Assembly: GCA_020637235.1 (NCBI GenBank)
Contig: JACJWG010000001.1
Span: 248,001 to 312,000, forward strand
From: Acidimicrobiaceae bacterium
GTDB taxonomy: Bacteria > Actinomycetota > Acidimicrobiia > Acidimicrobiales > Ilumatobacteraceae
Direction: 5' to 3'
DNA length: 64,000 bases
Part shown: positions 33,111-42,400 of the stretch, piece after piece
Layout: each line of letters begins with the position of its first letter
Numbering within the stretch: position 1 is the stretch's first letter
Translations under genes and position numbers: made by a program
The notes under the pieces: generated by a model
Seen by the model: the letters and a program-made list of their open reading frames with translations, nothing else
What the model was told of the DNA's origin: nothing
Databases searched by the model: none

Positions 33111-35051
33111 ATGACCCAGTTGCTGCCCGCCCGTGAGGTCGTCACCACCGCGTGCACGCTCGACTGTCCCGACACCTGCTCGCTCGCGGTGACCGTCGAG
33201 ATCGGTGCCGGCGGTGACCGCCGCATCGTCGACATCGACGCCGCCCCGGGCAACCCGCTCACCGACGGGTGGATCTGCGCCAAGGTGAAGCGCCACATGC
33301 GGCGTGTGTACGCCCCCGAGCGGGTCACCACGCCGTTGATCCGGGTGGGAGCCAAGGGCGAGGGTCGCTTCCGCATCGCCACGTGGGACGAGGCGATCGG
33401 CACGATCGCCGACCGGATGCGCGAGGCGATCGGCACCGCCGGCAGCGACTCGATCGTCGCGTTCACCTACAACTCGTCGGCCGGCGCGGTGGAACGGGCG
33501 AGCACCACGGAGGCGCTGTTCGCCGCGCTCGGCGCCGCGCACGTGGAGCACACGATCTGCGCGCACACCGCCGGCGCGTCGTGGGACAGCGTGCTCGGCG
33601 ACCTGCCGTCGGCGGACCCGCTCGACGTCGTCCACGCCTCGCTCGTGGTGGTGTGGGGTGCCAACCCGACCGTGTCGAACACCCACTTCCCGCCGCTCGT
33701 GCAGCAGGCGGTCGCACGAGGCGCCCGAGTGGTGGTGATCGACCCGAGGCGCACGGCGATGGCCGACCGTGCCGACCTGCACCTCGCCGTGCGCCCCGGC
33801 GCCGACACCGTGCTCGCCCATGCCATCGCGAACCACTGGCAGCACACCGGTGGGATCGACCGGGCGTTCGTCGATGCCCACGCCGAGGGCGCCGACGAGT
33901 TCCTCGCCGAGTCGGCACGCTGGACGCTCGACGCGGCCGCCGAGGTGACCGGCCTCACCGCCGACGACATCGCCACGCTGGCCGACTGGTGGCGCACCAG
34001 CCGCCCGGCGATGCTGCGCATCGGGTGGGGTCCCGAGCGCAACGCCAACGGCGGCGCGTCGTGCCGAGCGATCCTCGCGTTGCCGGTGCTCGGCGGCCAC
34101 GTCGGTGTGCCGGGATCCGGCGTGATCGGCAGCACCGGCCACGGCGACGTGCGGCCCCGGCGACGCTGGCCCACGATCGACCGGCCGGCCCGACGCACGC
34201 TGCCGCTGCACCAGGTGGGTCGGTGGATGGCGCCCGGCTCCGACGACCCGGTGCGCGTGCTGTTCGTGCAAGGCGCGAACCCGGTGGTGATGTGCCCCGA
34301 CACACGCGCCGTGATGGCGGCGTTCTCACGCGACGACGTGTTCACGGTGGTGCACGAGCAGGTGCTCACCGACACCACCCGGTACGCCGACGTGGTGCTG
34401 CCCGCCACCACCGCGTTCGAGATCGACGACGTCGTCACGAGTTACGGGTCGTTCACCGTGCAACCGGTGCGGGCCGTCATCGAGCCCGTGGGGGAGAGTC
34501 GCTCGAACGACGAGGTCGGTGTGGCGCTCGCACGGGCGTTGGGCTTCGACTGGACCGCGCCGCCGCTGGACGTGGTGGCCGACGACCCCGGGCCACGCGT
34601 GGTGGCGGTCGGTCGGCAGTTCGTCGACACGTGGCCGTTCGAAGGTCGGGCCCGCCTGGTCGATCCCGTTCACGGCGTGCCACGTCACGTGCCGCTCGAG
34701 CGGTCGATGCCGCTCACGCTCATCAGCCCGGCCTCGCCGAAGTTGATCAACTCGATGTTCGGTGAGTTCCAGAGCCCCTCCGCCTCGGTGCTGATGCACC
34801 CCGACGACGCCGCCGCCCGTGCGCTGCAGGCCGGCGACCGGGTGCGCGTGCACAACGCGCAGGGCTCGATCGAGGTGGCGCTCGACGTGCACGACGCCAC
34901 CCGTCCCGGCGTGGTGGTGATGAGCAAGGGCGTGTGGTTGCGTCACCATCCCGAGGGCGTCGGCGTGAACGCACTCACCCCCGACACCGGCGACGGACTC
35001 GTGAACGGCGCGTGCTTCAACGACACCTTCGTGGAGATCGAGCGGGCCTGA
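33111..35051 (+). CDS. Molybdopterin-dependent oxidoreductase (DMSO reductase family)
   Basis: A 646-residue protein. The N-terminal [4Fe-4S] motif is C15-x3-C19-x3-C23-x32-C56 (ACTLDCPDTC ... WICAK). The core has VVWGANPTVSNTHFPP, VVVIDPRRTAMADRADLHLAVRPGADTVL, RIGWGPERNANGG and VLFVQGANPVVMCPDT, all typical molybdopterin-guanine-dinucleotide contacts. The C-terminal beta-barrel has VLMHPDDAAARALQAGDRVRVHN. There is no Tat signal, so it is cytoplasmic. The molybdenum ligand region reads TICAHTAGAS. No partner iron-sulfur or membrane subunits follow. A formate-dehydrogenase-like or hydratase-type role is possible but unproven. Confidence 0.88.
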   Translation: MTQLLPAREVVTTACTLDCPDTCSLAVTVEIGAGGDRRIVDIDAAPGNPLTDGWICAKVKRHMRRVYAPERVTTPLIRVGAKGEGRFRIATWDEAIGTIADRMREAIGTAGSDSIVAFTYNSSAGAVERASTTEALFAALGAAHVEHTICAHTAGASWDSVLGDLPSADPLDVVHASLVVVWGANPTVSNTHFPPLVQQAVARGARVVVIDPRRTAMADRADLHLAVRPGADTVLAHAIANHWQHTGGIDRAFVDAHAEGADEFLAESARWTLDAAAEVTGLTADDIATLADWWRTSRPAMLRIGWGPERNANGGASCRAILALPVLGGHVGVPGSGVIGSTGHGDVRPRRRWPTIDRPARRTLPLHQVGRWMAPGSDDPVRVLFVQGANPVVMCPDTRAVMAAFSRDDVFTVVHEQVLTDTTRYADVVLPATTAFEIDDVVTSYGSFTVQPVRAVIEPVGESRSNDEVGVALARALGFDWTAPPLDVVADDPGPRVVAVGRQFVDTWPFEGRARLVDPVHGVPRHVPLERSMPLTLISPASPKLINSMFGEFQSPSASVLMHPDDAAARALQAGDRVRVHNAQGSIEVALDVHDATRPGVVVMSKGVWLRHHPEGVGVNALTPDTGDGLVNGACFNDTFVEIERA

Positions 35052-35072
35052 CGAGGGGCGTAGCCTGGCGTC

Positions 35073-35600
35073 ATGGCCACGCTCGTACTGACGGTGATCG
35101 GCGACGACCGGTCCGGCCTCGTGTCGGCGCTGTCGGGGGTGATCGCCGATCACGGCGGCAGTTGGGAGCGCAGCCAGATGGCGCGCCTCGCCGGCAAGTT
35201 CGCCGGCATCGTGCTCGTGGCAGTGCCGGACGACCGTGTGGACGGGTTGCGGACCGCCCTGGCGCCGCTCGGCACCGAGGGCCTGCTCGACGTCACCGTC
35301 GAGTCGGGCGGTGGCGGCGGAGCCGACCACACCGTGGGCGGCACGCGCCTGTCGCTCGAGTTGGTGGGTGCCGACCGCCCCGGCATCGTGCGCGAGATCA
35401 CCCAGGTGCTCGCCGCCCATCACGTGAGCATCGAGCAGCTGCACACCGACACCCGGCCGGCGCCGATGTCGGGCGACGTGCTGTTCGAGGCGAGCGCGAC
35501 GATGGTCGCGCCCGCAGCGCTGTCGATCGCCGAGCTGCGGGACATGCTCGAAGAGCTCGCGAACGAGTTGATGGTGGACATCGAGCTCACCGCCGACTGA
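35073..35600 (+). CDS. Tandem ACT-domain protein, GcvR-like
   Basis: A 175-residue protein with two ACT domains (about residues 1-75 and 90-170). The first begins LVLTVIGDDRSGLVSALSGVIADHGG, the second LSLELVGADRPGIVREITQVLAAHH; both have the glycine-centred ligand-binding turn. The arrangement matches GcvR, the regulator of glycine cleavage, and related amino-acid sensors. No glycine cleavage gene is nearby. TAGCCT six bases before the ATG suggests its own leaderless promoter even though the preceding gene ends only 21 bases upstream. Confidence 0.82.
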   Translation: MATLVLTVIGDDRSGLVSALSGVIADHGGSWERSQMARLAGKFAGIVLVAVPDDRVDGLRTALAPLGTEGLLDVTVESGGGGGADHTVGGTRLSLELVGADRPGIVREITQVLAAHHVSIEQLHTDTRPAPMSGDVLFEASATMVAPAALSIAELRDMLEELANELMVDIELTAD

Positions 35601-35659
35601 CCGGCATCGACGGGCGGGCTGGCTCGACGGTCGGCCGGGCGCTGCGTACGCTCGATCGC

Positions 35660-35923
35660 ATGTGCCGGAACATCACCACGCTCCGCGGGCTCGACCCCGG
35701 TGCGACCCCCGAGGAGATCGAGGCCGCGGCGCGGCAGTACGTGCGCAAGGTGAGCGGGGTGCAGAGCACGTCGGCCGCCACCGTCGAGCCGTTCGAACGG
35801 GCGGTGCGTCTCGTCACCGAGGCCACGACGCAACTGCTCGCCGACCTGCCACCGCGCAAGCAGCCGCCGCCGACGCTGCCGCCGTTGCGACGGATCGCGA
35901 TCAAGCGCGCCGCGTCGGCCTGA
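35660..35923 (+). CDS. DUF2277 family protein
   Basis: An 87-residue protein opening with MCRNITTLRGLDPGATPEEI and continuing AARQYVRKVSGVQSTSA and LVTEATTQLLADLPPRK. This is the DUF2277 pattern, widespread in actinobacteria and proteobacteria with no known function. The invariant Cys2 next to Arg3 is kept. TACGCT seven bases before the ATG suggests a leaderless start. It lies downstream of the GcvR-like gene with a 59-base gap. Confidence 0.85.
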   Translation: MCRNITTLRGLDPGATPEEIEAAARQYVRKVSGVQSTSAATVEPFERAVRLVTEATTQLLADLPPRKQPPPTLPPLRRIAIKRAASA

Positions 35924-35972
35924 CGCCGGGCGGACCCGCCGACGGGTCGACGGGTTGACGGGTCGGGCGCGG

Positions 35973-36491
35973 TCAGCCGAACGGGTCCATCCGCCGCACG
36001 TACCAGCCGACGAGCCACGGCGCGATCAGCACGGCGCCCACCATGCCGGCGCCGCCGAGCAGCATCCAGACGCGGTCGTCGCCACCGAGCAGGACCACGA
36101 AGAACGCCGCGACGAGCAGCGGTGCTGCGATCCGCATCACCAGGCGCGTGATGCGGCGGCCGCGGTAGGGCACCAGCGCGATCGCACCGAGCAGGCCGAG
36201 CACCACGCCCGCGGCCACCCCGAGGGCGAGGCCGAACGCGCCCCCGAATGCCGCGGCCAGGAACATCGCGACCGCCATGCCGTCGCTGGGGTCGACGTCG
36301 CCGTCGAACTCGCCGAACCGCTCGCCCGTGGCCCAGACGATCACGACGAAGCCGACCCCGATCACGACACCACCGCCCACGGCGGCGACGATCGATCGCC
36401 ATAGCAGCTGGAAGAACACGAGCGCTCGCGCCGGCGAGTCGACCGGTGCGACGACGGCGGACGCCAGCGGTGGCGGCGGCGGGAAGGCCAT
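35973..36491 (-). CDS. Membrane protein, function unknown
   Basis: A 172-residue protein with four to five hydrophobic segments: SIVAAVGGGVVIGVGFVVIVWA, MFLAAAFGGAFGLALGVAAGVVLGLLG, APLLVAAFFVVLLGG and MLLGGAGMVGAVLIAPWLVG. A short proline-rich N-terminus (MAFPPPPPL) precedes them. I recognise no family. It follows the YczE-like gene on the same strand after 21 bases, so the two are probably cotranscribed. Confidence 0.7.
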   Translation of the reverse strand: MAFPPPPPLASAVVAPVDSPARALVFFQLLWRSIVAAVGGGVVIGVGFVVIVWATGERFGEFDGDVDPSDGMAVAMFLAAAFGGAFGLALGVAAGVVLGLLGAIALVPYRGRRITRLVMRIAAPLLVAAFFVVLLGGDDRVWMLLGGAGMVGAVLIAPWLVGWYVRRMDPFG

Positions 36492-36512
36492 GCCACGTAG
36501 TGAAGCAGACGG

Positions 36513-37136
36513 TCAGATGTCGGCCGTGAGCACGCGCGGTGGTGCGTACCCCATGCGGTGCAGCCCCCATCGCACCATCGGCGCCATGCACACCACCCAG
36601 ACGGCCGTCCCGACGCCGACCGATCCGCCGAGCACGGCGCCCACCACCACGGGCAACCCGTCGCTGATCCAGCGGGCCGGCACCACGTCCATGCCCCGTG
36701 CCACGAGCCCCAGCATCAGCACCTCGGTCGGGCCGGGGCCCAGCTCGGTCGGGATCACCAGACAGATCGCCACGGCGATCACGAGGATGCCGGCCACGAA
36801 CATCGGCACGCGCACCATCAGGAGTTCGGTCTCGGGGATCCAGCCGAGGACGACGTCGACGAGCGGGCCGATCACCACCGTTCCGGCCAGGCACGCCGGT
36901 CCGAGCGACGCGCCGAGCAGGCGCCCGGCTGCGAAGAACACGATCGAGTTCACCACGAACGCGATGCCGAACGACCACCCGGTCGCCTCGGCGACGCCGG
37001 TGTTCAACACGTCGAACGGCGAGGCGCCGAGCTCGGCGCGCAGGATGAGGGGGATGCCGATGCCGACCCCGATCCACGAGGCGACGAGCCGGAGGAGGCG
37101 AGTGCGCAGGGGGCCGGGGTGGCCCGCCGTTCGCAC
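36513..37136 (-). CDS. YczE/YyaS/YitT-family membrane protein
   Basis: About 207 residues with five hydrophobic segments. The motif GIPLILRAELGASPFDVLNTGVAEATG near the N-terminus and ELGPGPTEVLMLGLV in the second half are the twin signatures of the YczE/YyaS family, membrane proteins thought to be transporters. I place the start at the GTG 37134-37136 because the longer frame, beginning at 37217, runs through the repeat at 37181-37248. The repeat would then be in its upstream region. The function is unknown. Confidence 0.75.
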   Translation of the reverse strand: MRTAGHPGPLRTRLLRLVASWIGVGIGIPLILRAELGASPFDVLNTGVAEATGWSFGIAFVVNSIVFFAAGRLLGASLGPACLAGTVVIGPLVDVVLGWIPETELLMVRVPMFVAGILVIAVAICLVIPTELGPGPTEVLMLGLVARGMDVVPARWISDGLPVVVGAVLGGSVGVGTAVWVVCMAPMVRWGLHRMGYAPPRVLTADI

Positions 37137-37180
37137 AGGGGAGGGCGTGGAGGTGGCGATGCCTCGACGGTACCGGGCAT

Positions 37181-37248
37181 CCGAGTGCCACGCGCCACCC
37201 CGGGGGTCCGCTGGCACTCGGGTGGGCGGCTGGCACTCGGGTGGGCGG
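37181..37248. repeat. Inverted plus direct repeat (CCGAGTGCCA ... two 19-bp copies)
   Basis: CTGGCACTCGGGTGGGCGG occurs twice in direct succession at 37211-37229 and 37230-37248. CCGAGTGCCA (37181-37190) is the exact reverse complement of the TGGCACTCGG in each copy, so either copy can form a 10-bp stem with it. The second copy ends at the stop codon of the lipoprotein gene (37249). It could be an alternating terminator or a binding site upstream of the YczE-like gene. Confidence 0.8.
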
Positions 37249-38016
37249 TCAGGTGGCGAGCGCGGCGGCGTACACGTCGGCGATGTCGGCCACGTCGGTC
37301 ACCAGCTCGGCGGGTGGTCCGTCGATCGTCACCGACCGCACCGCCACCAGATCGACCACGACCGGCCGGGTGCGGGTCGCGTTGTCGCCCTCGAAGCGCA
37401 GCAGGCGGCCGTCGTCGGCGTCCAGCCAGAACGTGCCCCGCGTGCCCCACCGCAGCACCACGGCGTCGATGCCCCGGACCGTGTCGTCGCGCAGGTACGC
37501 CGACCCGGGCTCCTGCGCCACGAGCAGCGGGTTGTCGCGTTGGGTGGCCGCCAGGCCGGTCACCACCGCCAGTACCTGATCGAGCTGGCGCCCGACCGGG
37601 TCGGGGTCGCGCACCACCCAGGGGGTGGCGGCGAGGCCGGCCCGCTCGAGCAACGGCGCCAGGTCGTCGCGTGCTTCGAGCACCGCATCGTCCGACCAGT
37701 ACACCTCGCGCACGCCTGTCTCGACCCCGCGGGCGCTCACCTGCGCGTACCCTCGGTGGGTCGTCCAGTCGATCTCGCCCTGCAGGTTGATCGTCGCACC
37801 GGTCCCCACCTGGACGGCGACCGTGAATTCGGCACCGCCGGCGTCGAGGTCGGCGAACAGCACGTTGGCGAGCATCGCGGCCTCGGCATCGGTGAGCGGA
37901 CGCTCGGTCGACCCCGGCTCGTCGTCGCCACCGCACCCGGCAGGCACGACGAGTGCTGCGAGCACGACGGCGGCCGCCCGGCCGAGCAGCGTGCGTCGAT
38001 CGGGACGGCGGCTCAT
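37249..38016 (-). CDS. Lipoprotein, function unknown
   Basis: A 255-residue protein with a signal RRTLLGRAAAVVLAALVVPAGCGG, Cys at about residue 28. The twin arginines before it could allow Tat export. The mature part has an alpha/beta pattern (GAEFTVAVQVGTGATINLQGEIDW, and later AVVLRWGTRGTFWLDADDGRLLRF) that recalls LolA/LppX-like lipid carriers, but no motif decides it. The ATG overlaps the stop of the beta-helix protein gene by 4 bases, so both are made together. Confidence 0.72.
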   Translation of the reverse strand: MSRRPDRRTLLGRAAAVVLAALVVPAGCGGDDEPGSTERPLTDAEAAMLANVLFADLDAGGAEFTVAVQVGTGATINLQGEIDWTTHRGYAQVSARGVETGVREVYWSDDAVLEARDDLAPLLERAGLAATPWVVRDPDPVGRQLDQVLAVVTGLAATQRDNPLLVAQEPGSAYLRDDTVRGIDAVVLRWGTRGTFWLDADDGRLLRFEGDNATRTRPVVVDLVAVRSVTIDGPPAELVTDVADIADVYAAALAT

Positions 38017-39311
38017 GGCGCGGCCGGCACCTCGATCGTGTCGAGGTCGACCGCCGGTGGGGTGGCCGACGCCCGCGTCCACGCCGCGTCCGCCGCACCC
38101 GGCATCGACGGTTGCGGCCCGGGTGCGGGCACGTCGCGGTAGTCCGGACCGGGCGGCGGCGGCGCCTGTTCCCACGCCACCGGCCCGACCGGTCGCCGGC
38201 TGCCGGGGCAGGTGAGCAGCGACTCGATGTCGGCGGGCAACGAGGTGACGAAGGTGTTGCCGGCGAAGCAGTTGGCGCCGGAGTGGTCGATCGTCGGGTC
38301 GGGCAGATACAGCAGGTCGATGCCGTTGCCGGTGACCACGTTGTCGCGCACCGTGTTGGCCTCGGGCGTGAACATGCCGAGACGTACCAACCCGATGCCG
38401 TACGAGGGGTGGCCGGTCACGCGGTTGCGCAGCACGATGTCGGCGGTGCCACCGCCCACCGCGATGCCACCGCCGAAGAACCCGTCGGCCACCGCCGGGG
38501 CGTCGGCCGCGGCGTTGTCGACCACGAGGTTGCCGGCGATCACCGTCTCGACCTGCGGTGCGAGCAACTCCATCTGCTGCGAGTTGGGTGTGATCCCGAG
38601 CCGGTTGTGGGCGAACACCGACTCGACGACGTACACGCCGCCCGAGGCGTTGGTGCCGTAGTAGCCGATCGCGTTGTACTCCGCCGTCGAGTCGCGCACC
38701 ACCACGTCGCAGGGTTTGCACTGGCCGACGTAGATGCCGCTGTCGGGATGACCGCTCGCGTACACCTGCTCGATCAGGCCACCCCGGGCGGCGAAGGCGT
38801 ACACCCCGTAGAGCCCGTTGTTGTGCACGGTGACGTGGCTGATCCGGTAGCCGACGAGCGCGTCGTCGCCGCTGCCGTACACCGCATCGGGGTCGCGGGT
38901 GCCGTCGTCGCCCACGGCGCCGTTGAACAGCACGCCGTTCTGCTGGTAGCGGCGAGCGGTGAGGTTCTCGACCGCCACGCCGTCGGCGGTGACGGCCACC
39001 CCGTTGGCGAGGCGGTCCTCGCCGTCGAGCACCACGTCGGTGCGGTCGGTGCCGCGCAGCACGAGTCCGTCGACGTCGACCACCACCGCCTCGCGGTACA
39101 CGCCCGGACCGACGAGCACGAGGTCGCCCTCACGAGCGTCGTCGACCGCGGCCTGGATGGTGGGGTACTGCTCGGGCACCCGGCGCACCGTGGCCTGGTC
39201 GTCGGCGTCGGCACCACAGGCCACGAGTCCCCCGCCGACGAGGGCGAGGATGGCACCTCGAAAAGTCGATCTGAGCAGGGACGATGCGGCTGCGTTCAAC
39301 TTTTCGCTCAC
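38013..39311 (-). CDS. Secreted right-handed beta-helix protein
   Basis: About 432 residues. A hydrophobic signal with the lipobox GGGLVACGAD precedes a right-handed parallel beta-helix: YPTIQAAVDDAREGDLVLVGPGVYREAVVVD followed by repeated coils such as GVAVENLTARRYQQNGVLF, GYRISHVTVHNNGLYGVYAF and VVVRDSTAEYNAIGYYG. This is the NosD/pectate-lyase-like fold, used for polysaccharide binding or cleavage. Two cysteines in GQCKPCDVVV could form a disulfide. The C-terminal ~70 residues are Pro-rich. The start is uncertain: GTG 39311 has no spaced ribosome binding site, and a TTG four codons downstream has AAGGTGAG seven bases upstream. It is divergent from the giant adhesin gene. Confidence 0.8.
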   Translation of the reverse strand: MSEKLNAAASSLLRSTFRGAILALVGGGLVACGADADDQATVRRVPEQYPTIQAAVDDAREGDLVLVGPGVYREAVVVDVDGLVLRGTDRTDVVLDGEDRLANGVAVTADGVAVENLTARRYQQNGVLFNGAVGDDGTRDPDAVYGSGDDALVGYRISHVTVHNNGLYGVYAFAARGGLIEQVYASGHPDSGIYVGQCKPCDVVVRDSTAEYNAIGYYGTNASGGVYVVESVFAHNRLGITPNSQQMELLAPQVETVIAGNLVVDNAAADAPAVADGFFGGGIAVGGGTADIVLRNRVTGHPSYGIGLVRLGMFTPEANTVRDNVVTGNGIDLLYLPDPTIDHSGANCFAGNTFVTSLPADIESLLTCPGSRRPVGPVAWEQAPPPPGPDYRDVPAPGPQPSMPGAADAAWTRASATPPAVDLDTIEVPAAP

Positions 39312-39407
39312 CTTCCGCGGTCGTCTTGACGATACCAGGAGGCACGTCTCGCCGGCTCGATGCGGACCCCGGATCCGCACCGGTGCGACCTCTGCGACCG
39401 GAGCGAC

Positions 39408-42400
39408 ATGAAGCAGCGTCTGAGCAGGCGACGGCGACGGGCCGACGCCGAAGCGAACGAGGTGCCGGGCGAGTCGTCGATCGACGCGCCCGACGCGCCC
39501 GACGCCCCAGACGCGCCGGCGCCCGCCCCGCCGGCGCCCGCCCCGCCGTCGTTCGACCCGCCGTCACCGGAGGCCGCGGTCGCGACGACCGTGCTGCCCG
39601 AGACGCCCGCTGCGGATCCGTCATCGGTCCCGCCCGTCACGCCCCTCTCCCCCGACGCGCCCATCCCGCTCGAGCCGGGCGAGCCCGACGCCGCGTCGGC
39701 GCCGGGTCCCGAACCCGTGTTCCGCAGCCATCGCTGGTGGACCGCTGCCACCGCACTCGCTGGTCTCGCCTACCTCGGCTGGCGAGCGCTCGCCACCCTC
39801 GACGGTGCACCCGGCTGGCTCGCGTACCCGGCGTTCGCCGTGGAGGCACTGGGCGTGCTCGGCGTGATCGTGCTGCTCCTCGCGCTCGAGCGTCGTCCGC
39901 TGCACACCACCGACCAGGCGCACGCCACCGCGCGGGCCGACGTCATCGTGCGCGTCGAGGCCGAACCGCTCGGCCGCATCGCCGCCTCACTCGCCGGGCT
40001 GCGCCACGCCCGCAACGTGTCGAGCACCACGATCCTCACCTTCACCGACCGCGACGACGTCCGGCAGATGGCCGAGGAGCACGGCGTCGAGGTGTACTAC
40101 GTCGACCCCGAGGAGGACGCGACCGGCCTGCGCATGGCCCAGCGGGTCGGCCGTTCGCCGTTCCTCGTGATCCTCGACGCGGGCGACGTGCCGATGCCCG
40201 ACATGGCCGACATCCTCGTACGCCACGCCTACGACGGGCACATCGCCGGCGTCCGGGGCGCGGTCGACAGCTGGTCGACCGACTCGGCCGAGCACGACTC
40301 GAAGGGCCGGCACCAGCTGCGCTTCGAGCGGGAGGTCCTCTACCCGGCCGCCGGTCGCGCCGCCGTCCTGCAGGGGTCGGGCGTGCTGCTGCGCCGCTGG
40401 GCGATCCAACACGTCGGCGTGCCCTCGGGACCGCGCCGCACCGTGGAGCTCCGGCTGTCGATGCGGCTCCGCACCGCCGGCCTCGAGGTGGTGGCGCCCG
40501 CCGATCCCGTGCTGGTGTCGGCACACTCGGCCAACACCGCCGCAGCCGTCGGTCTCGAACGCCGCCGCGACACCGCGGCCGCGTTGCGCATGCTGCGTTC
40601 GACCGACGGACCGCTGCTCACCCGCGGGTTGTCGCTGCGCGATCGCATCGCCCTGCTCGCGACGATGGTGCGCCCGCTGTCGGGCGTGCGTCGCGGTGCG
40701 TTCGTGACGATCGTGCTGCTCGCCCTGCTCGCCGGCGAGCTGCCGTTGCACGCCTCGCTCGCCGGTCTCGCCGGGTTCTGGGTGCCGTGGATGGCGCTGC
40801 AGGCGATGGCACTGCGCGTCGCGTCCGCCGGCCGGCTCGACTGGGGCGACCGGGCCCGTTGGTCGTTCTCGACCATGGGACCTGCGCTGTCGGCGCTGTT
40901 CGACGGCGCCGGCGATCCGGTGATCGGTGCCGGACGCATGCTGCCGCGCCGTGGCGCGCTGCGCGAGTTCACCTCGAACCGGGCGATCACCTACACCCTC
41001 GTCGCCATGGCCGTCGTCGTCCCGGCCGTCGCGATCTCCGACCGCTTCACCGGATGGCTGCCGCCGATGGTCACCACCGAACGCGCCGGTCTGCTCGCCG
41101 TCACGATGTGGGCGATCGTCGTGATGCTCGACGTGATGCGCTGCCTCAACGGCGCGCGCCAGCTGCGCCGGGCGCCTCGCGTGTCGACCGAGCTCGCCGG
41201 CACCGTGGCCGGCGCCGGCGCCACGATCGTCGACCTCACGCCCTACGGGGCGGGCGCGATCACGGACGAGCCGCTGCAGGTGGACCAGGAGGTGACGGTC
41301 AGCTTCGACGTGCCCGGCATGGACGACCGGATCTCGATCAGTGCCGACGGTGTGGTGCGCAGCGTGCGCAGCACGTCGCTCGGGGCCGTCAGCGGCATCG
41401 AGTTCACGTCGATGGACCAGGCGTCGAGCGACGCGCTCTACGAGTTCTGCGAAGTGGTGCACTCGCAGGAGCAGTTCGCCGCGCGGCGTACGCCACGCGA
41501 CGAGCGTCGCCGCGTGCCGGTGAACCCGCCGGTCGTGGTGCCGTCACGCAGCCTGGGTGTGCGGCTCGCCGCCGGGCTCGGCCTGCTCGGCGTCGCCGTC
41601 GCCACCGCGCCGCCGTACGCCACCACCGAGGCGGCACCCACGCCGGCCGGCGGCACGATCACTGTCGCCGTGTTCCAGGACCACGACGCCGACGGTGTCC
41701 GCAACCTCTCGGCCTCCACGGCGAAGCCCGCTGTCGATGGTGGGGTCGCCGGCGCGACGATCATCGCCACCTGCCTGGCCGACAACGGCGGCGACGCCAC
41801 GAACGGCACCGGTGACGGCGAGACGTACGCCGCGCCGGTGACCGCCGTCGACGCCGGCAACGGCACCTACACGCTCACGAACCTGCCGGGCAGCCCGTGC
41901 CGGATCGAGGTGTCCGCCCTGCCCGACGGCTTCGAGCCGGGGCCGCTCGGCCCCGACAACGCCGGTCTCGTGCAGTTCGCCGATGCCGGCGCCACGGTGC
42001 TGGTCGGCGTCAACCTGCCCGGGGAGTTCTGCCAGGACAACCCGACGCTCGTCGTGAACTGCGCCACCTTCGGCGATCCGGTGTACGGCGCGACGGCCGG
42101 GTACGGCACCGTGCAGGCGTTCTCGTACCGGGCGAACGGTTCGACGCTCTACACGCCGGCCGCGAACGAGACCCCCACCGTGCTGGCGACCAACGCCGAG
42201 GTGGGCAGCACGTTCGGCCTCGAGTACGACCGGGCGAACAAGGTGCTCTACACCGCCGCCTACACCAAGGTGTATGCCGGCTTCGGTCCCGGTGGTCCTG
42301 GTGCCGTCTACGCGATCGACCCGGTCGGCGGCGGCGCCACCCTGTTCGCCACCGTCCCGAACGCCGGCTCGCTGCCGGCGCGCAGCTCGTACACGCCCAA

